A stretch of 64,000 nucleotides of DNA from Salisaeta longa DSM 21114. Its GTDB lineage: Bacteria > Bacteroidota > Rhodothermia > Rhodothermales > Salinibacteraceae. The stretch is from the NCBI RefSeq assembly GCF_000419585.1, contig NZ_ATTH01000001.1, positions 2,953,001 to 3,017,000 on the forward strand, given 5' to 3'. The translations under genes were made by a program, and so were the position numbers. Shown here piece after piece: positions 44,497 to 53,915 of this stretch (the stretch's first letter is position 1; each line of letters starts with the position of its first letter). The notes beneath the pieces were generated by a model. That model saw only the letters and a list, made by a program, of their open reading frames with translations, was not told the DNA's origin and did not search any database.

Positions 44497-44551
44497 CGCC
44501 ATGTGGCCCCGCGTTCGGTCTGCACTCCAGCTTTCAACAGAAGCAAACGCC

Positions 44552-47500
44552 ATGAAACAACAGATACAGTCCATGTCGCACGCCTCGAACTCCCCAACAC
44601 CGTGGGCCACGGTGCTTGCGGCTTTCCTGCTCCTTCTTCCGGCCGTAGCCGCGGCCCAGATCAATCCCGGGGAGCCGGCCCTTCCGGCCGTACCTGCACC
44701 CGAACGCGTGCTGTGGCTTCGTGCCGATCAAGACGTAACAGGCACCAGCGCGGTGTCGCTGTGGGAGGACCAGAGCGGCAACAACAACGACGCCACCCCG
44801 CGCAACCTGAACGGACCCGCGTTTGTGTCGTCCGTCACGGGGCTGAACGGTCAGCCGGCGCTTCAATTTGACCGGGCCAACGATGAGGGCCTGGGCCCCG
44901 ATGACACGCCGGATATCAATAGCGACGATGCGGGCTATGCACAACGGACCATCGCGCTGACCTTTCGGACGGGGGGCGATACCGGGACGCGCCAGATCAT
45001 TTATGAAGAAGGTGGTCAGACCAACGGATTCAACGTCTACCTGGAAAACGGCGATGTCGTAGCCTCGGCTTGGAGCCAATCGACCGGTTGGAGCGATCAC
45101 TATTCCCTCAGCGCGCCGGTATCGGCGAATACGTCGTATGTCCTCACGTTCGTGTTCGACAAAGACGCGAGCGATCAGCTGCAGCTATACCTGAATGGGG
45201 GAGCTGAAGGCGCCTTCTCGGATCCCAGCATCACAGATATGTCGGTGCATGGCGGCAACATTGCCATTGGAAATGTGAGTGAGGATACGCAGTTTGATGG
45301 AGCTACGCCCATTGAGGTGCCGGGCACCGGCGGGGAAGGATTCACCGGATATGTGGCGGAGGTTGTGCTGTCCAACGTGGCTTTTAACGATGCGCAGCGC
45401 CAGATTGTAGAAAGTGACCTGGCCGAGCGCTATGGAATTACGATCACGAACGACCGCTACGCCCTCAGTGGCTTTTTGGGAGACATTACCGGGGTGGGCG
45501 AGGCCCAGAGTGGCGACCGGCAGACGCGGGCGCAGTCGGGCATCGTATCGCTCGAATCTACCGGTTTTGGCACGGCGCCGAGTTTTGGGCTCATTGGCCA
45601 CAACCGGCAGCCCAACAGCTTTACCGAAGATACCGATCCCTCGGGCATTGGCACGCGACTAGAGCGCGTGTGGCGCTACGACGCAAAAAACACGGCCTCG
45701 TTTAACCTGTCGTTTGATGTGTCGGCGCTGCCCACGTTGGCTTCCGGCCAATCGTACCGGTTGCTTGTTGAGACCGATCCAACGTTCACCTCTGGCGCTA
45801 CGGTGGTTAGCGGGACCCTGAACAATGGTACGTTCACCGTCAGTGCCTCGGACTTGAACAGTGCCGGCTTTTCTGATGGCGACCACTTCACCCTGGCCAA
45901 AACAGATGTTGCCGGGCCCGCCTCGCTTGCCTACAGTCCCAATCCCCTGGCCGACCTACAGGGGAACTTGCCCCTCAGTGCTTCAGCCACGGTCACCGGT
46001 GCAAACGGTACGGTCACCTACAGGTTGGCCGACGTGAGCTCGAGTGACGGCGTGCCAACGGTGTCGTTTGACGACAACCCCAATGGAGATGCAGATGTTG
46101 AGATCGATACGCAAACGGGCGAGATTACGGTGAACGCGGGCGCACCGGTGGGCACGTACACGGCCACGGTCGAAGCAACCGACAGCGATGGAACAGTGAC
46201 CTTTCCGGATGTACTCACGATTACTGTCCAGGAGCCGGTCACAATCGCATACGACACGCCCTCGCAGGTGGTGATTTACGAGAATGGTTCGGCTGAATCC
46301 ATTCAACCGGCGATGCCCAATGCGCTGTCCATTGAGGACGGCACAGTGACGTACAGCATTGTGGACGGCAACGACCCAACGACGAACGGACTCACGTTTG
46401 ATTCTTCGACAGGCAAAATCAGCGGTACGCCCACAAGTCCGGGGCTCCTGCGTTTTGTGGTGGAAGCGGCCGGAAGCGGCGCTGCTGCCGGAACGCCCAC
46501 CGCAGAGGTGAACATCGCCGTGGTGGGGGGCGACGGTCCGGCCGGCGTGGGCGACGACGCATCCACGCTTGCAATCTTTGATGCCTCGTCGCTCTCCGCA
46601 GTCGACAGCAATCCGGTGAACACATGGCCCGATCTTGATGCTTCGCCCAACAGCAACGACGTTTCGGCCGATGGCGCCGCGCCAATCTACCGCGCGAGCG
46701 TCACCGGCCTCAACGGGCATCCGGCGCTGGACTTCTCCGAGACGACCGGCTTGCTCCGCATGCCCGACAACCCGCAGTTCAATAATGGCGGACAGCCGTA
46801 TGTGCAGCGCACGCTGGCGCTTGCCTTCCAAACCGGCAGTAGCGTCTCCAGCGGACCGCCCGAAGGCATCTACGCAGAGGGCGGCGGTACCCGGGGCATC
46901 AGCGTGTACGTGCGCGGCGGCGACCTGTACGTGGGCCTGTGGAACCTGAATCCCGATGACGGCTCAACCCCCTGGGGCCCGCACTTTTTCCGGGCCGAAA
47001 CGCAAGGAAGCGGCAGTGGCACGGTGACCATCGACCCCAACACCGCCTACGTGGTGACGCTCACGTACAACTATGCTGCAAACGTTATTGAGGCATACGT
47101 AAACGGCACGCTCATTGGCACCGCAACGGGGCCGGCGGACGTCGGACGGCTGTTTGACCACGACGACGTTACGATTGGCGGCGGCGACAACCTGGAATCT
47201 GATTCGGGAGACGCCAACTACAGCGAATTCACCGGTCAAATCGCCGAGGTCATTGCCTACGGCGTGGCCCTCTCCGATGCGCAGCGACGCCTCGTTGAAA
47301 GCAGCCTCGGCGCGAAGTACGGCATCGCCGTTGCCAACCCGGTGTACGACCTCAAGCAGACCGACGAATTCCTCACCGGTACAGACGTAGTGGGCATCGG
47401 GCGGACGAGCGGCGCAAACGCGCACGACCCAGATGTTGCATCGGAGCCCCTGCAGATCACCGGTGCTGATATTTCCAGTGGCACGCCATTCTTTACTATC

Positions 47501-50500
47501 GGACACGACAACGGCTCAGGCACGACATTCACAGCCGACAAAAGCTTGCCAAGCACGTCGGATGGAGAAGATGTCTCCAGCCGCCTGGCGCGCACATGGC
47601 GCGTTGACCTGAACGGCGGGTCGCCCACCTTCGATATTACCTTCAACGTCACAGACTTCAGCCTGGGCAACGGGCAGGAGTACGTGTTGCTTGTGGACAG
47701 CAAATCGGACTTTCGAAGCAACAGCGATGCCCTGCGGCCTACATCGGCCGATACAACCAGCAGTGGCGACGGGACGGTCACCTGGGCGTCGAGCGACCTA
47801 GGTGCGTTGGACGATGCCGATTACGTTACCATCGGAAAAACATTGGGCAACCCTTCGCCGCCTTCTAACCTGACCTACAGCCCCAATCCGCTGCGGGTGA
47901 GCGCGAATGCCATCACCGCGGCCCAAGCTACGCCTTCATACGATGGCGGACAGCCGGCGCCTACCTTCCAGATTACCAACGGTGCAGCCGCAGGCATTAG
48001 CATCGACTCAAACAGCGGCGTGCTCACGGTCGACCCGCAAACGGCTGCGCAAGACATCTACACCTTGACAATTGAGGCGTCTAACAAGCAAGGCAACGAC
48101 GGCGGCGCAACGACAACAACAGTAGACGTTGAGGTTTACGAGCCGCTCACGGATCTTTCGTACGCCGATGCGGTGCAGACGGTGACCACGGGCGATGCGA
48201 TGCAGACGGTGTTGCCTGCCTTCACACCGGCGCTGAGTACCATCACCAGCGAAACCATTACCTATAGCCTGCAGCGCGTGTATGTAAACAACAACACGCA
48301 GACCGATCTGTCGGGGACGGGGCTTACCTTCAATACTACTTCAGGAGAAATCAGCGGGACGCCCAGTCAGCTTGGGACGGTGTCGATCGTCGTGCAAGCC
48401 GTTGGCAGCGGCGGCGCGGGAGGCACCGTGACAGCGCCCGTCAAGATCACCGCCGTGGGCGACCAGGGCATTGCGGGTATCGGCGACGCCACGACGACGC
48501 TGCTTAACCTGACAGCCGATGCGGCGCAGTTCACCGGCAGTGGCACCGTGGACCTATGGCCTGATGCCAGTACATACGGTAACGATGCTACGCCGTCTAC
48601 AAGCGGTGCACAACCCACCTATTTGGCCAGTGGGCTGAACGGACGGCCTGCGCTGCAATTTGATGGGACCGATGATGTTGATGTGCTTGGCATTGCCGAT
48701 GCGGCGTCCCTCAACTCCGGTGACGGGCCCTATGTGCACCGTGCGCTCACGGTCGTGTTTGAGACGAGCAATGACGTGAGCAGCCGGCAGGTTCTCTATG
48801 AACAGGGCGGCGGCACCCGTGGCCTCAACATCTACATCAGCAATAACACGCTGTATGTGGGCGGGTGGAACGAACAAGACGACACGTTCTCGGGCGGAGG
48901 CGAAGATCCCACCACGCCGTGGGAAGGCGGCACCGACGACCAGTTCGTTGCGGCCAGCACGCCCATCAACACCAACACAGCGTACACGGCCACGCTGGTG
49001 TTTGACTACGCCAAAGGCACCATGGAGCTGCTGCTCAACGGGGCGGTCGCGGCTACAGCAACGGGCGTCGATGCCGGCGTCGGTCGCTTGTACGATCACG
49101 GCGGTGATATTGGCATCGGGGCAGTGCGGAACCAAACCAAATTTGAAGATGGAAGCGAACCCGAAAATGGGAATCACTTTACTGGAAAAATTGCGGCGCT
49201 CGTCTTTTACGAGGCGTCGCTGAACAGTGCGCACCGCACGCTCTTGCACAACGCGCTAGCGGCTCGGTACGGCATTGCTTTGGATACAGGCAACGGGGCG
49301 CAAGACGTGTATGCCGGCGACACCAACGGCGACTACGACCTTGGCGTCTTTGGCATTGGTCGCGACGGCGCAGCATCGGCGCATACCAAGGCGCGCCGCG
49401 GCGGCTTTCGGCTGGCGGCAGCGGGTGGCCTCGATGCGGGCGACTACCTCACCGCCGGCCACAAGACGCCCACCAATGCATCGACCACGAGCGACATCGG
49501 CGGTGTGACCGGGCTGCAGGCGCGCATGACGCGCATCTGGCGCTTCACGGCGATTGATCCGGCGGCAGATCTTAGTGCGAACGTCATCATGGACCTGTCG
49601 GAGGCCGGCTTTAGCACCGTGGCGGGAACAGCCGGCGACTACGTACTGCTCACGCGGGCCTGCGGAAGCACCAATTGGGCACAAGCGGCCACGGGAAGCA
49701 GCATTGCCAACGGCGATGAAATTAGCTTTGGTGCGGTTTCCTTCGCCGACGGTCAGTGCTACACGGTAGGAACCACCGATCAGGTAAACAGCCCCATTTC
49801 CAGCACCGCCCTCACGATTGTGGGCACGAGCGGAAGTAACGGAGGCGATGCTGGCTGGCGGGACATGGGAATGCCTGTGCTGGGAGGAACGGTTGCTGAT
49901 GTCCTGCAAGGCAACGGCAATCCGCTCTACAACGCAACCTCCATTTTCTACGCATGGGATGACGATGCTAACGTGAGTTCATCACCCCAGCGATGGACGC
50001 GGGTTGGCTCAAATGATCAATTGCCCAACGGTCGAGGGTTCACCGTGTACTTTAGAGACAAGGGCGCTACTGCCATTGACCCCACATTTACTGTTCAGGC
50101 AGCCAGCGGGCTTATACCTCCAGGAGATACAGATGTGATTGTTGGAGACGAGCAAAACCCAAATGATACACAGAACCTAGCTGATGATCCACTCAATGTG
50201 GAGGCACAGTGGCATTTTCTGGCTAATCCATACGGGGTGCCGTACGATCTGACCCACATGACTGGCGTGAGCGACTTTCAGGCAAACGTGCAGGTGTGGG
50301 ATGTGAGTAGTTCTGGATATGAGGTCATAAACCTTGTACCAACTAATCGAACAGGTATCACGGCATGGCAGGCGTTTTTCCTCGAGCGCACGGAGCCTGG
50401 TCTGCAGGGAGGACCTGAAACCGTAACTTTTGATGCTAGCGGGCGCCAACCCGCGGCTTCAAACACGAATGCTTTCTTTGGCAATAGCCAAAAGCAAGCG

Positions 50501-51676
50501 CCACAGCGTCCTCCTCGTTTAATCTCATTGGAAGTAATTGGTCGAGATAGCAGCGGGGTAGAAGTGGCGCGCGATGAAGCGGCAAATCTTCTGTTCTATG
50601 AGCGAGCATCCGCAGCATGGGGACGCTACGATGCCACAAAATTAACTCCTCCCGTAGCACGCTATATTGCTATTGCTCCCATGGGTGAAGGACGGACGGG
50701 AGAACCGATACCAAAGGCTCAAGAGGCCCGTCCGGTCCCGCAATCGCCTGTATCCATTCCGTTGGCGTTCACAAGTCGCCGCGTTCAAGGGCGTATTACG
50801 CTGCGTGCTGCACGGTGGGAAAATATCCCCGAAGGGTGGAGCGTTGAACTTGTCGACACGAAAGGTACCCCCGACACAACTGATGATGTAGTGCATTCCC
50901 TGGGGCCCAAAGCCGAAGGATATACGTTTAGCACTACTTCTTCGAAGGCCAAGGAAGCGTTGCAAAAGCGCGAGAGAACTCAGCGCTCGATGAACCTTCG
51001 TCCACAGGCGCTGCAAGCTTCAATGCAGAAGACAGGCGCGGTGCCAAATACGCGGTTTGTGATCCGTATTGATCCTGGAAGCAGTCCGTTGCCGGTCGAG
51101 CTGGCCACATTCGACGTATCAAAGGATGAAGAGCAGGCGTACGTGCACTGGCGCACCGCATCTGAGACCAACAATGCGGGGTTTTATGTTGAACACCAAG
51201 TGCTCAGTCCATCGGATAGCACAACGCGTGCCGCAGCGTGGAAGGCACTCGGGTTTGTAGAGGGCCACAATACAACGAACGAGCCCCAATCCTACCAATT
51301 CCGTACGGAGCGTTTATCGTATGGCTTGCATGCTTTTCGCTTGCGCCAAGTGGACCATGATGGTTCCGTGTCGTACAGCAAGGAAGTGATGCTTTCTAAC
51401 CGTCTGCGGGCTCCTGTAGCGGTTCGTGGCCCGTACCCCAACCCGTCGCGCGTGCAACCGACGCTCGAAGTCACCGTGCGGTCTACCCAACGCATTGCCG
51501 TACACGTGTATGACCTTCTTGGGCGCCGGGTAAAAACCGTGTTCAATGACGTTTTATCGGGACAGCAGACCCGCAAGCTATCCGTTGACGTGGGAGACCT
51601 AGCCAGCGGAACCTACTTCTTGCGTGTCCGAGGTACTTCCTTCGCACGGACCGAGCGTCTTACGGTCATTCGTTAG
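44552..51676 (+). CDS. Giant secreted protein B: three LamG-like/GIGR modules, Ig-like linkers, T9SS-type C-terminus
   Basis: A 2374-residue paralog in layout of protein A. Signal peptide ends AVAAAQ. Three jellyroll modules start near residues 50 (VLWLRADQDVTG), 662 and 1305, each with a GLNG-hydrophobic core line (LNGQPALQFD, LNGHPALDF, LNGRPALQFD). The GIGR-type signature is intact in modules 2 and 3 (VVGIGR, GVFGIGR) and altered in module 1 (ITGVGE). Modules are separated by pairs of putative-Ig/cadherin-like domains (about 459-663 and 1103-1306; SGTPTSPG, SGTPSQLG). The end repeats protein A: LPVELATFD, TASETNNAGFYVEH, then a sorting domain (about 2292-2374: GPYPNPSRV, YDLLGRRV, GTYFLRVRG). 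The ATG at 44552, 55 bp after gene A, starts the signal peptide; an upstream open stretch overlaps gene A out of frame. Co-transcription with A is likely. Confidence 0.9.
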   Translation: MKQQIQSMSHASNSPTPWATVLAAFLLLLPAVAAAQINPGEPALPAVPAPERVLWLRADQDVTGTSAVSLWEDQSGNNNDATPRNLNGPAFVSSVTGLNGQPALQFDRANDEGLGPDDTPDINSDDAGYAQRTIALTFRTGGDTGTRQIIYEEGGQTNGFNVYLENGDVVASAWSQSTGWSDHYSLSAPVSANTSYVLTFVFDKDASDQLQLYLNGGAEGAFSDPSITDMSVHGGNIAIGNVSEDTQFDGATPIEVPGTGGEGFTGYVAEVVLSNVAFNDAQRQIVESDLAERYGITITNDRYALSGFLGDITGVGEAQSGDRQTRAQSGIVSLESTGFGTAPSFGLIGHNRQPNSFTEDTDPSGIGTRLERVWRYDAKNTASFNLSFDVSALPTLASGQSYRLLVETDPTFTSGATVVSGTLNNGTFTVSASDLNSAGFSDGDHFTLAKTDVAGPASLAYSPNPLADLQGNLPLSASATVTGANGTVTYRLADVSSSDGVPTVSFDDNPNGDADVEIDTQTGEITVNAGAPVGTYTATVEATDSDGTVTFPDVLTITVQEPVTIAYDTPSQVVIYENGSAESIQPAMPNALSIEDGTVTYSIVDGNDPTTNGLTFDSSTGKISGTPTSPGLLRFVVEAAGSGAAAGTPTAEVNIAVVGGDGPAGVGDDASTLAIFDASSLSAVDSNPVNTWPDLDASPNSNDVSADGAAPIYRASVTGLNGHPALDFSETTGLLRMPDNPQFNNGGQPYVQRTLALAFQTGSSVSSGPPEGIYAEGGGTRGISVYVRGGDLYVGLWNLNPDDGSTPWGPHFFRAETQGSGSGTVTIDPNTAYVVTLTYNYAANVIEAYVNGTLIGTATGPADVGRLFDHDDVTIGGGDNLESDSGDANYSEFTGQIAEVIAYGVALSDAQRRLVESSLGAKYGIAVANPVYDLKQTDEFLTGTDVVGIGRTSGANAHDPDVASEPLQITGADISSGTPFFTIGHDNGSGTTFTADKSLPSTSDGEDVSSRLARTWRVDLNGGSPTFDITFNVTDFSLGNGQEYVLLVDSKSDFRSNSDALRPTSADTTSSGDGTVTWASSDLGALDDADYVTIGKTLGNPSPPSNLTYSPNPLRVSANAITAAQATPSYDGGQPAPTFQITNGAAAGISIDSNSGVLTVDPQTAAQDIYTLTIEASNKQGNDGGATTTTVDVEVYEPLTDLSYADAVQTVTTGDAMQTVLPAFTPALSTITSETITYSLQRVYVNNNTQTDLSGTGLTFNTTSGEISGTPSQLGTVSIVVQAVGSGGAGGTVTAPVKITAVGDQGIAGIGDATTTLLNLTADAAQFTGSGTVDLWPDASTYGNDATPSTSGAQPTYLASGLNGRPALQFDGTDDVDVLGIADAASLNSGDGPYVHRALTVVFETSNDVSSRQVLYEQGGGTRGLNIYISNNTLYVGGWNEQDDTFSGGGEDPTTPWEGGTDDQFVAASTPINTNTAYTATLVFDYAKGTMELLLNGAVAATATGVDAGVGRLYDHGGDIGIGAVRNQTKFEDGSEPENGNHFTGKIAALVFYEASLNSAHRTLLHNALAARYGIALDTGNGAQDVYAGDTNGDYDLGVFGIGRDGAASAHTKARRGGFRLAAAGGLDAGDYLTAGHKTPTNASTTSDIGGVTGLQARMTRIWRFTAIDPAADLSANVIMDLSEAGFSTVAGTAGDYVLLTRACGSTNWAQAATGSSIANGDEISFGAVSFADGQCYTVGTTDQVNSPISSTALTIVGTSGSNGGDAGWRDMGMPVLGGTVADVLQGNGNPLYNATSIFYAWDDDANVSSSPQRWTRVGSNDQLPNGRGFTVYFRDKGATAIDPTFTVQAASGLIPPGDTDVIVGDEQNPNDTQNLADDPLNVEAQWHFLANPYGVPYDLTHMTGVSDFQANVQVWDVSSSGYEVINLVPTNRTGITAWQAFFLERTEPGLQGGPETVTFDASGRQPAASNTNAFFGNSQKQAPQRPPRLISLEVIGRDSSGVEVARDEAANLLFYERASAAWGRYDATKLTPPVARYIAIAPMGEGRTGEPIPKAQEARPVPQSPVSIPLAFTSRRVQGRITLRAARWENIPEGWSVELVDTKGTPDTTDDVVHSLGPKAEGYTFSTTSSKAKEALQKRERTQRSMNLRPQALQASMQKTGAVPNTRFVIRIDPGSSPLPVELATFDVSKDEEQAYVHWRTASETNNAGFYVEHQVLSPSDSTTRAAAWKALGFVEGHNTTNEPQSYQFRTERLSYGLHAFRLRQVDHDGSVSYSKEVMLSNRLRAPVAVRGPYPNPSRVQPTLEVTVRSTQRIAVHVYDLLGRRVKTVFNDVLSGQQTRKLSVDVGDLASGTYFLRVRGTSFARTERLTVIR

Positions 51677-51733
51677 AACCTTGGCTGTCATTCGCTCAGC
51701 CCTTCATCATTACACCCGATCAGGTACAGCTGG

Positions 51734-52087
51734 ATGCTTAACTATACTCGTCTTGCTTTATGCGCAACTCTGTGGATTCTCCTATTGGGGGGAGTGCCTG
51801 ATTGCTGGGCGCAGTCGTCTGTGGGAGAGAACCCTTCGCTGCGCAGAGGGATGCAGTCGGCACCTGGGCAATTGCCTTCTTGGGCTGCGCCTAAGGCGAG
51901 ACCCAACCGGAAGGCTGATCGTGGAATGGGTATCTCACCGACACCACAGCCGTACGATTCTCCCGAAAGACCACCAGTGCCGGTAGACGGCGGCCTCGTG
52001 TGGCTGACGGCCGCAGGCGCCGCCTACGCGGCCCGCGAGCTGTCGAAGCGCCGCGGCGCTTCCGATACGGACGAAGACGACGCCTAG
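51734..52087 (+). CDS. Small secreted protein with PID-CTERM-like sorting tail
   Basis: A 117-residue protein. An N-terminal signal peptide (LALCATLWILLLGG, cleavage after about Ala26) is followed by a roughly 55-residue polar, Pro-rich segment with no fold visible. The C-terminus has P83-V-D-G-G87, a hydrophobic run LVWLTAAGAAYAA, a basic cluster RELSKRR and a short acidic end. This PVDGG / short helix / basic tripartite form matches the PID-CTERM putative sorting signal known from Bacteroidota, with Val replacing Ile and an extra acidic tail. It lies 57 bp after giant gene B on the same strand and precedes a terminator, so it probably ends that operon. Function unknown. Confidence 0.75.
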   Translation: MLNYTRLALCATLWILLLGGVPDCWAQSSVGENPSLRRGMQSAPGQLPSWAAPKARPNRKADRGMGISPTPQPYDSPERPPVPVDGGLVWLTAAGAAYAARELSKRRGASDTDEDDA

Positions 52088-52121
52088 CAGTACACAAGAC
52101 GCGCACCACGAAGCCATAGCA

Positions 52122-52152
52122 AAAGCCGAGTCGCGGCCTGCGGCTCGGCTTT
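52122..52152. terminator. Bidirectional terminator between surface-protein operon and folB
   Basis: AAAGCCGAG (52122-52130) and CTCGGCTTT (52144-52152) form a perfect 9-bp stem, extended inward by CGC/GCG. A-run and T-run flank the arms, so it can work for both converging transcripts. Confidence 0.8.
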
Positions 52153-52193
52153 CTGTGGCTCTATTGCAACCCGCTATCGGGAAGAGCTGCCCG

Positions 52194-52622
52194 TCACGCG
52201 TCATCTGTTGCGACGTGGCGGTACACGGCCTCGGCCCGGTCGCACGGCCCGCCCACGGGCGGATTCGGCTTGCGCACGGTCACCGCGATGGCGTGCACGT
52301 GCGGGTACGCCTCGGCCACGCGGTGCGCAATGCGGTACGCAAGCGTCTCAATCAGGTAGAAGTTGTTCTGGGTGACCAGCTCGGTGACGAGCGCGTACAC
52401 CGTCTCGTAGTCGATCGTGCGGTCGAGGTCGTCGTGCTGCGCCGCCGCCGCAAAGTCGAGGTCGGCCGACACGTCTACCTCATAGCGCCCGCCGATGCGA
52501 TGCTCTTCCTGCATCACGCCGTGGTGGCCGTAAAAGACCGCGTTGACGAGCCGGACGGTGCCCAGGTGGGCGGCGTTGGTCGTCGATGGAGCCGAAGCAG
52601 CGGGGGAGTCAGAAGGGACCAT
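52194..52622 (-). CDS. folB: Dihydroneopterin aldolase
   Basis: A 142-residue folate-pathway enzyme that cleaves dihydroneopterin to 6-hydroxymethyl-dihydropterin and glycolaldehyde. Signatures are VFYGHHGVMQEEHRIGGRY, TIDYETVYALV, NFYLIETLAYRIA and VTVRKPNPPVGG with the conserved lysine. A polar N-terminal extension of about 20 residues precedes the domain. It is 12 bp downstream of the PfkB gene and likely co-transcribed. Confidence 0.94.
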   Translation of the reverse strand: MVPSDSPAASAPSTTNAAHLGTVRLVNAVFYGHHGVMQEEHRIGGRYEVDVSADLDFAAAAQHDDLDRTIDYETVYALVTELVTQNNFYLIETLAYRIAHRVAEAYPHVHAIAVTVRKPNPPVGGPCDRAEAVYRHVATDDA

Positions 52623-52633
52623 GCCAAAGGGCG

Positions 52634-53566
52634 TTACGCCGGTTGAAAAGCAGAGAGCTCGGGGATGGCGGCAAGGTCGCGGAAGGCATGCGCCCGCTCC
52701 GCGATGCGCGCGGGCGTCAGGTTGAGCAGGCGCTCCGGACCGAAGCGCTCAACCACAAACGAGGCCATCGTGCTGCCGTAGATGATGGCGCGGCGCAACG
52801 TGGCATCGTCGAAGCGGTTGGCCCGCACCAGATGGCCCGCCAGCCCGCCGGCAAAGGTATCGCCGGCGCCGGTGGGGTCTTGGATGTCTTCCAGCGGATA
52901 GGCGGGCGCGCTGAAGATGGTATCGCCCGAAAAGAGGAGGGCGCCGTGCTCGCCTTTCTTTATGATGAGCGTCTCGGGCCCCATGCCGCGAATGCGATCG
53001 GCGGCCTTCACCAAATTGGGCTCATCGGCCAGCTCGCGCGCCTCGGCGTCGTTCACCACCAGGCAGTCCACCAGCGGAAGGGTTTCGCAGAGGCTGTCGT
53101 AGGTGTTCTCAATCCAGAAGTTCATCGTGTCGCAGATGACATACGCCGGGTTGTCAATCTGCGCCAGCACATCGCGCTGAATCTTGGGGTCAAGGTTGCC
53201 CAGGCACACGATGCGGCTGTCGTGGTAGGCCGCGGGAATGGTGGGCTCAAACGACTGTAGGACGTTAAGCTGGGTGTCGAGCGTGTCCCGCTCGTTCATG
53301 TCGTAGTGGTAACGCCCGCTCCAGGCAAACGTCTCGCCGTCCGCGTCGATCTCCAGCCCTTGCAGGTCGATGCCTCCGTCGCGCAGAACGCGCAGGTACT
53401 CCTCGGGAAAGTCGCCGCCGACCACGCCCACAAGCCGAACGTCGTCGCAAAAATAGCGGGCCGCGAGGGTGAGGTACGAAGCGCTACCGCCCAAGACGCG
53501 CTCGGCAGATTCGAAAGGGGTTTCAATGGAGTCGAAGGCGACGGTGCCTACCGCAAGAATGCTCAC
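52634..53566 (-). CDS. PfkB-family carbohydrate/nucleoside kinase
   Basis: A 310-residue ribokinase-fold kinase. The N-terminal VSILAVGTVAFDSIETP and LGGSASYLTLAARYF and the C-terminal catalytic motif DPTGAGDTFAGGLAGHL are clear, with the anion hole and base in GAGD. The start is GTG at 53566; the frame is open further upstream but the extension is not family-like. The substrate cannot be fixed; ribokinase or adenosine-kinase-like enzymes are nearest. It precedes folB by 12 bp. Confidence 0.88.
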   Translation of the reverse strand: MSILAVGTVAFDSIETPFESAERVLGGSASYLTLAARYFCDDVRLVGVVGGDFPEEYLRVLRDGGIDLQGLEIDADGETFAWSGRYHYDMNERDTLDTQLNVLQSFEPTIPAAYHDSRIVCLGNLDPKIQRDVLAQIDNPAYVICDTMNFWIENTYDSLCETLPLVDCLVVNDAEARELADEPNLVKAADRIRGMGPETLIIKKGEHGALLFSGDTIFSAPAYPLEDIQDPTGAGDTFAGGLAGHLVRANRFDDATLRRAIIYGSTMASFVVERFGPERLLNLTPARIAERAHAFRDLAAIPELSAFQPA

Positions 53567-53915
53567 GAGAAGATAAGAGGCTGTGATGCACAGTGAAAAC
53601 CAACAACCAACGTACACAACAGCACGCAGCTTGTGCAGTCTGCTTTGCGAAATCCGTGGCAATCATTGACGGCGAATCGCTTGCAGCGCCTCGGGGCCCA
53701 TGGCGGGCTGAATACCACGGGGGCATACAGCGCCAGTCCGAGGCTTCCCAGCCGTGATCCTTTTCGTGCATGTTTTCATCCAGGAAAAAGATGCACGCAT
53801 ATCCAGGGCACGTTGATAGATGCCGGCATGATGGATGCCAGTCACCTGGACTGGGTTCGTACTGGCTATCCCGGCGCCCACTTCTCATTGCCCCGTCCGC
53901 TCAAGACCGGAGCGC
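53567..53915. other. Gene-free intergenic region upstream of the PfkB gene
   Basis: No credible coding frame, RNA gene or strong terminator was seen on either strand in these 349 bases. It should contain the promoter of the PfkB-folB pair on the minus strand and the end of the acidic-protein gene transcript, but no clear -35/-10 pair stands out. Confidence 0.5.
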
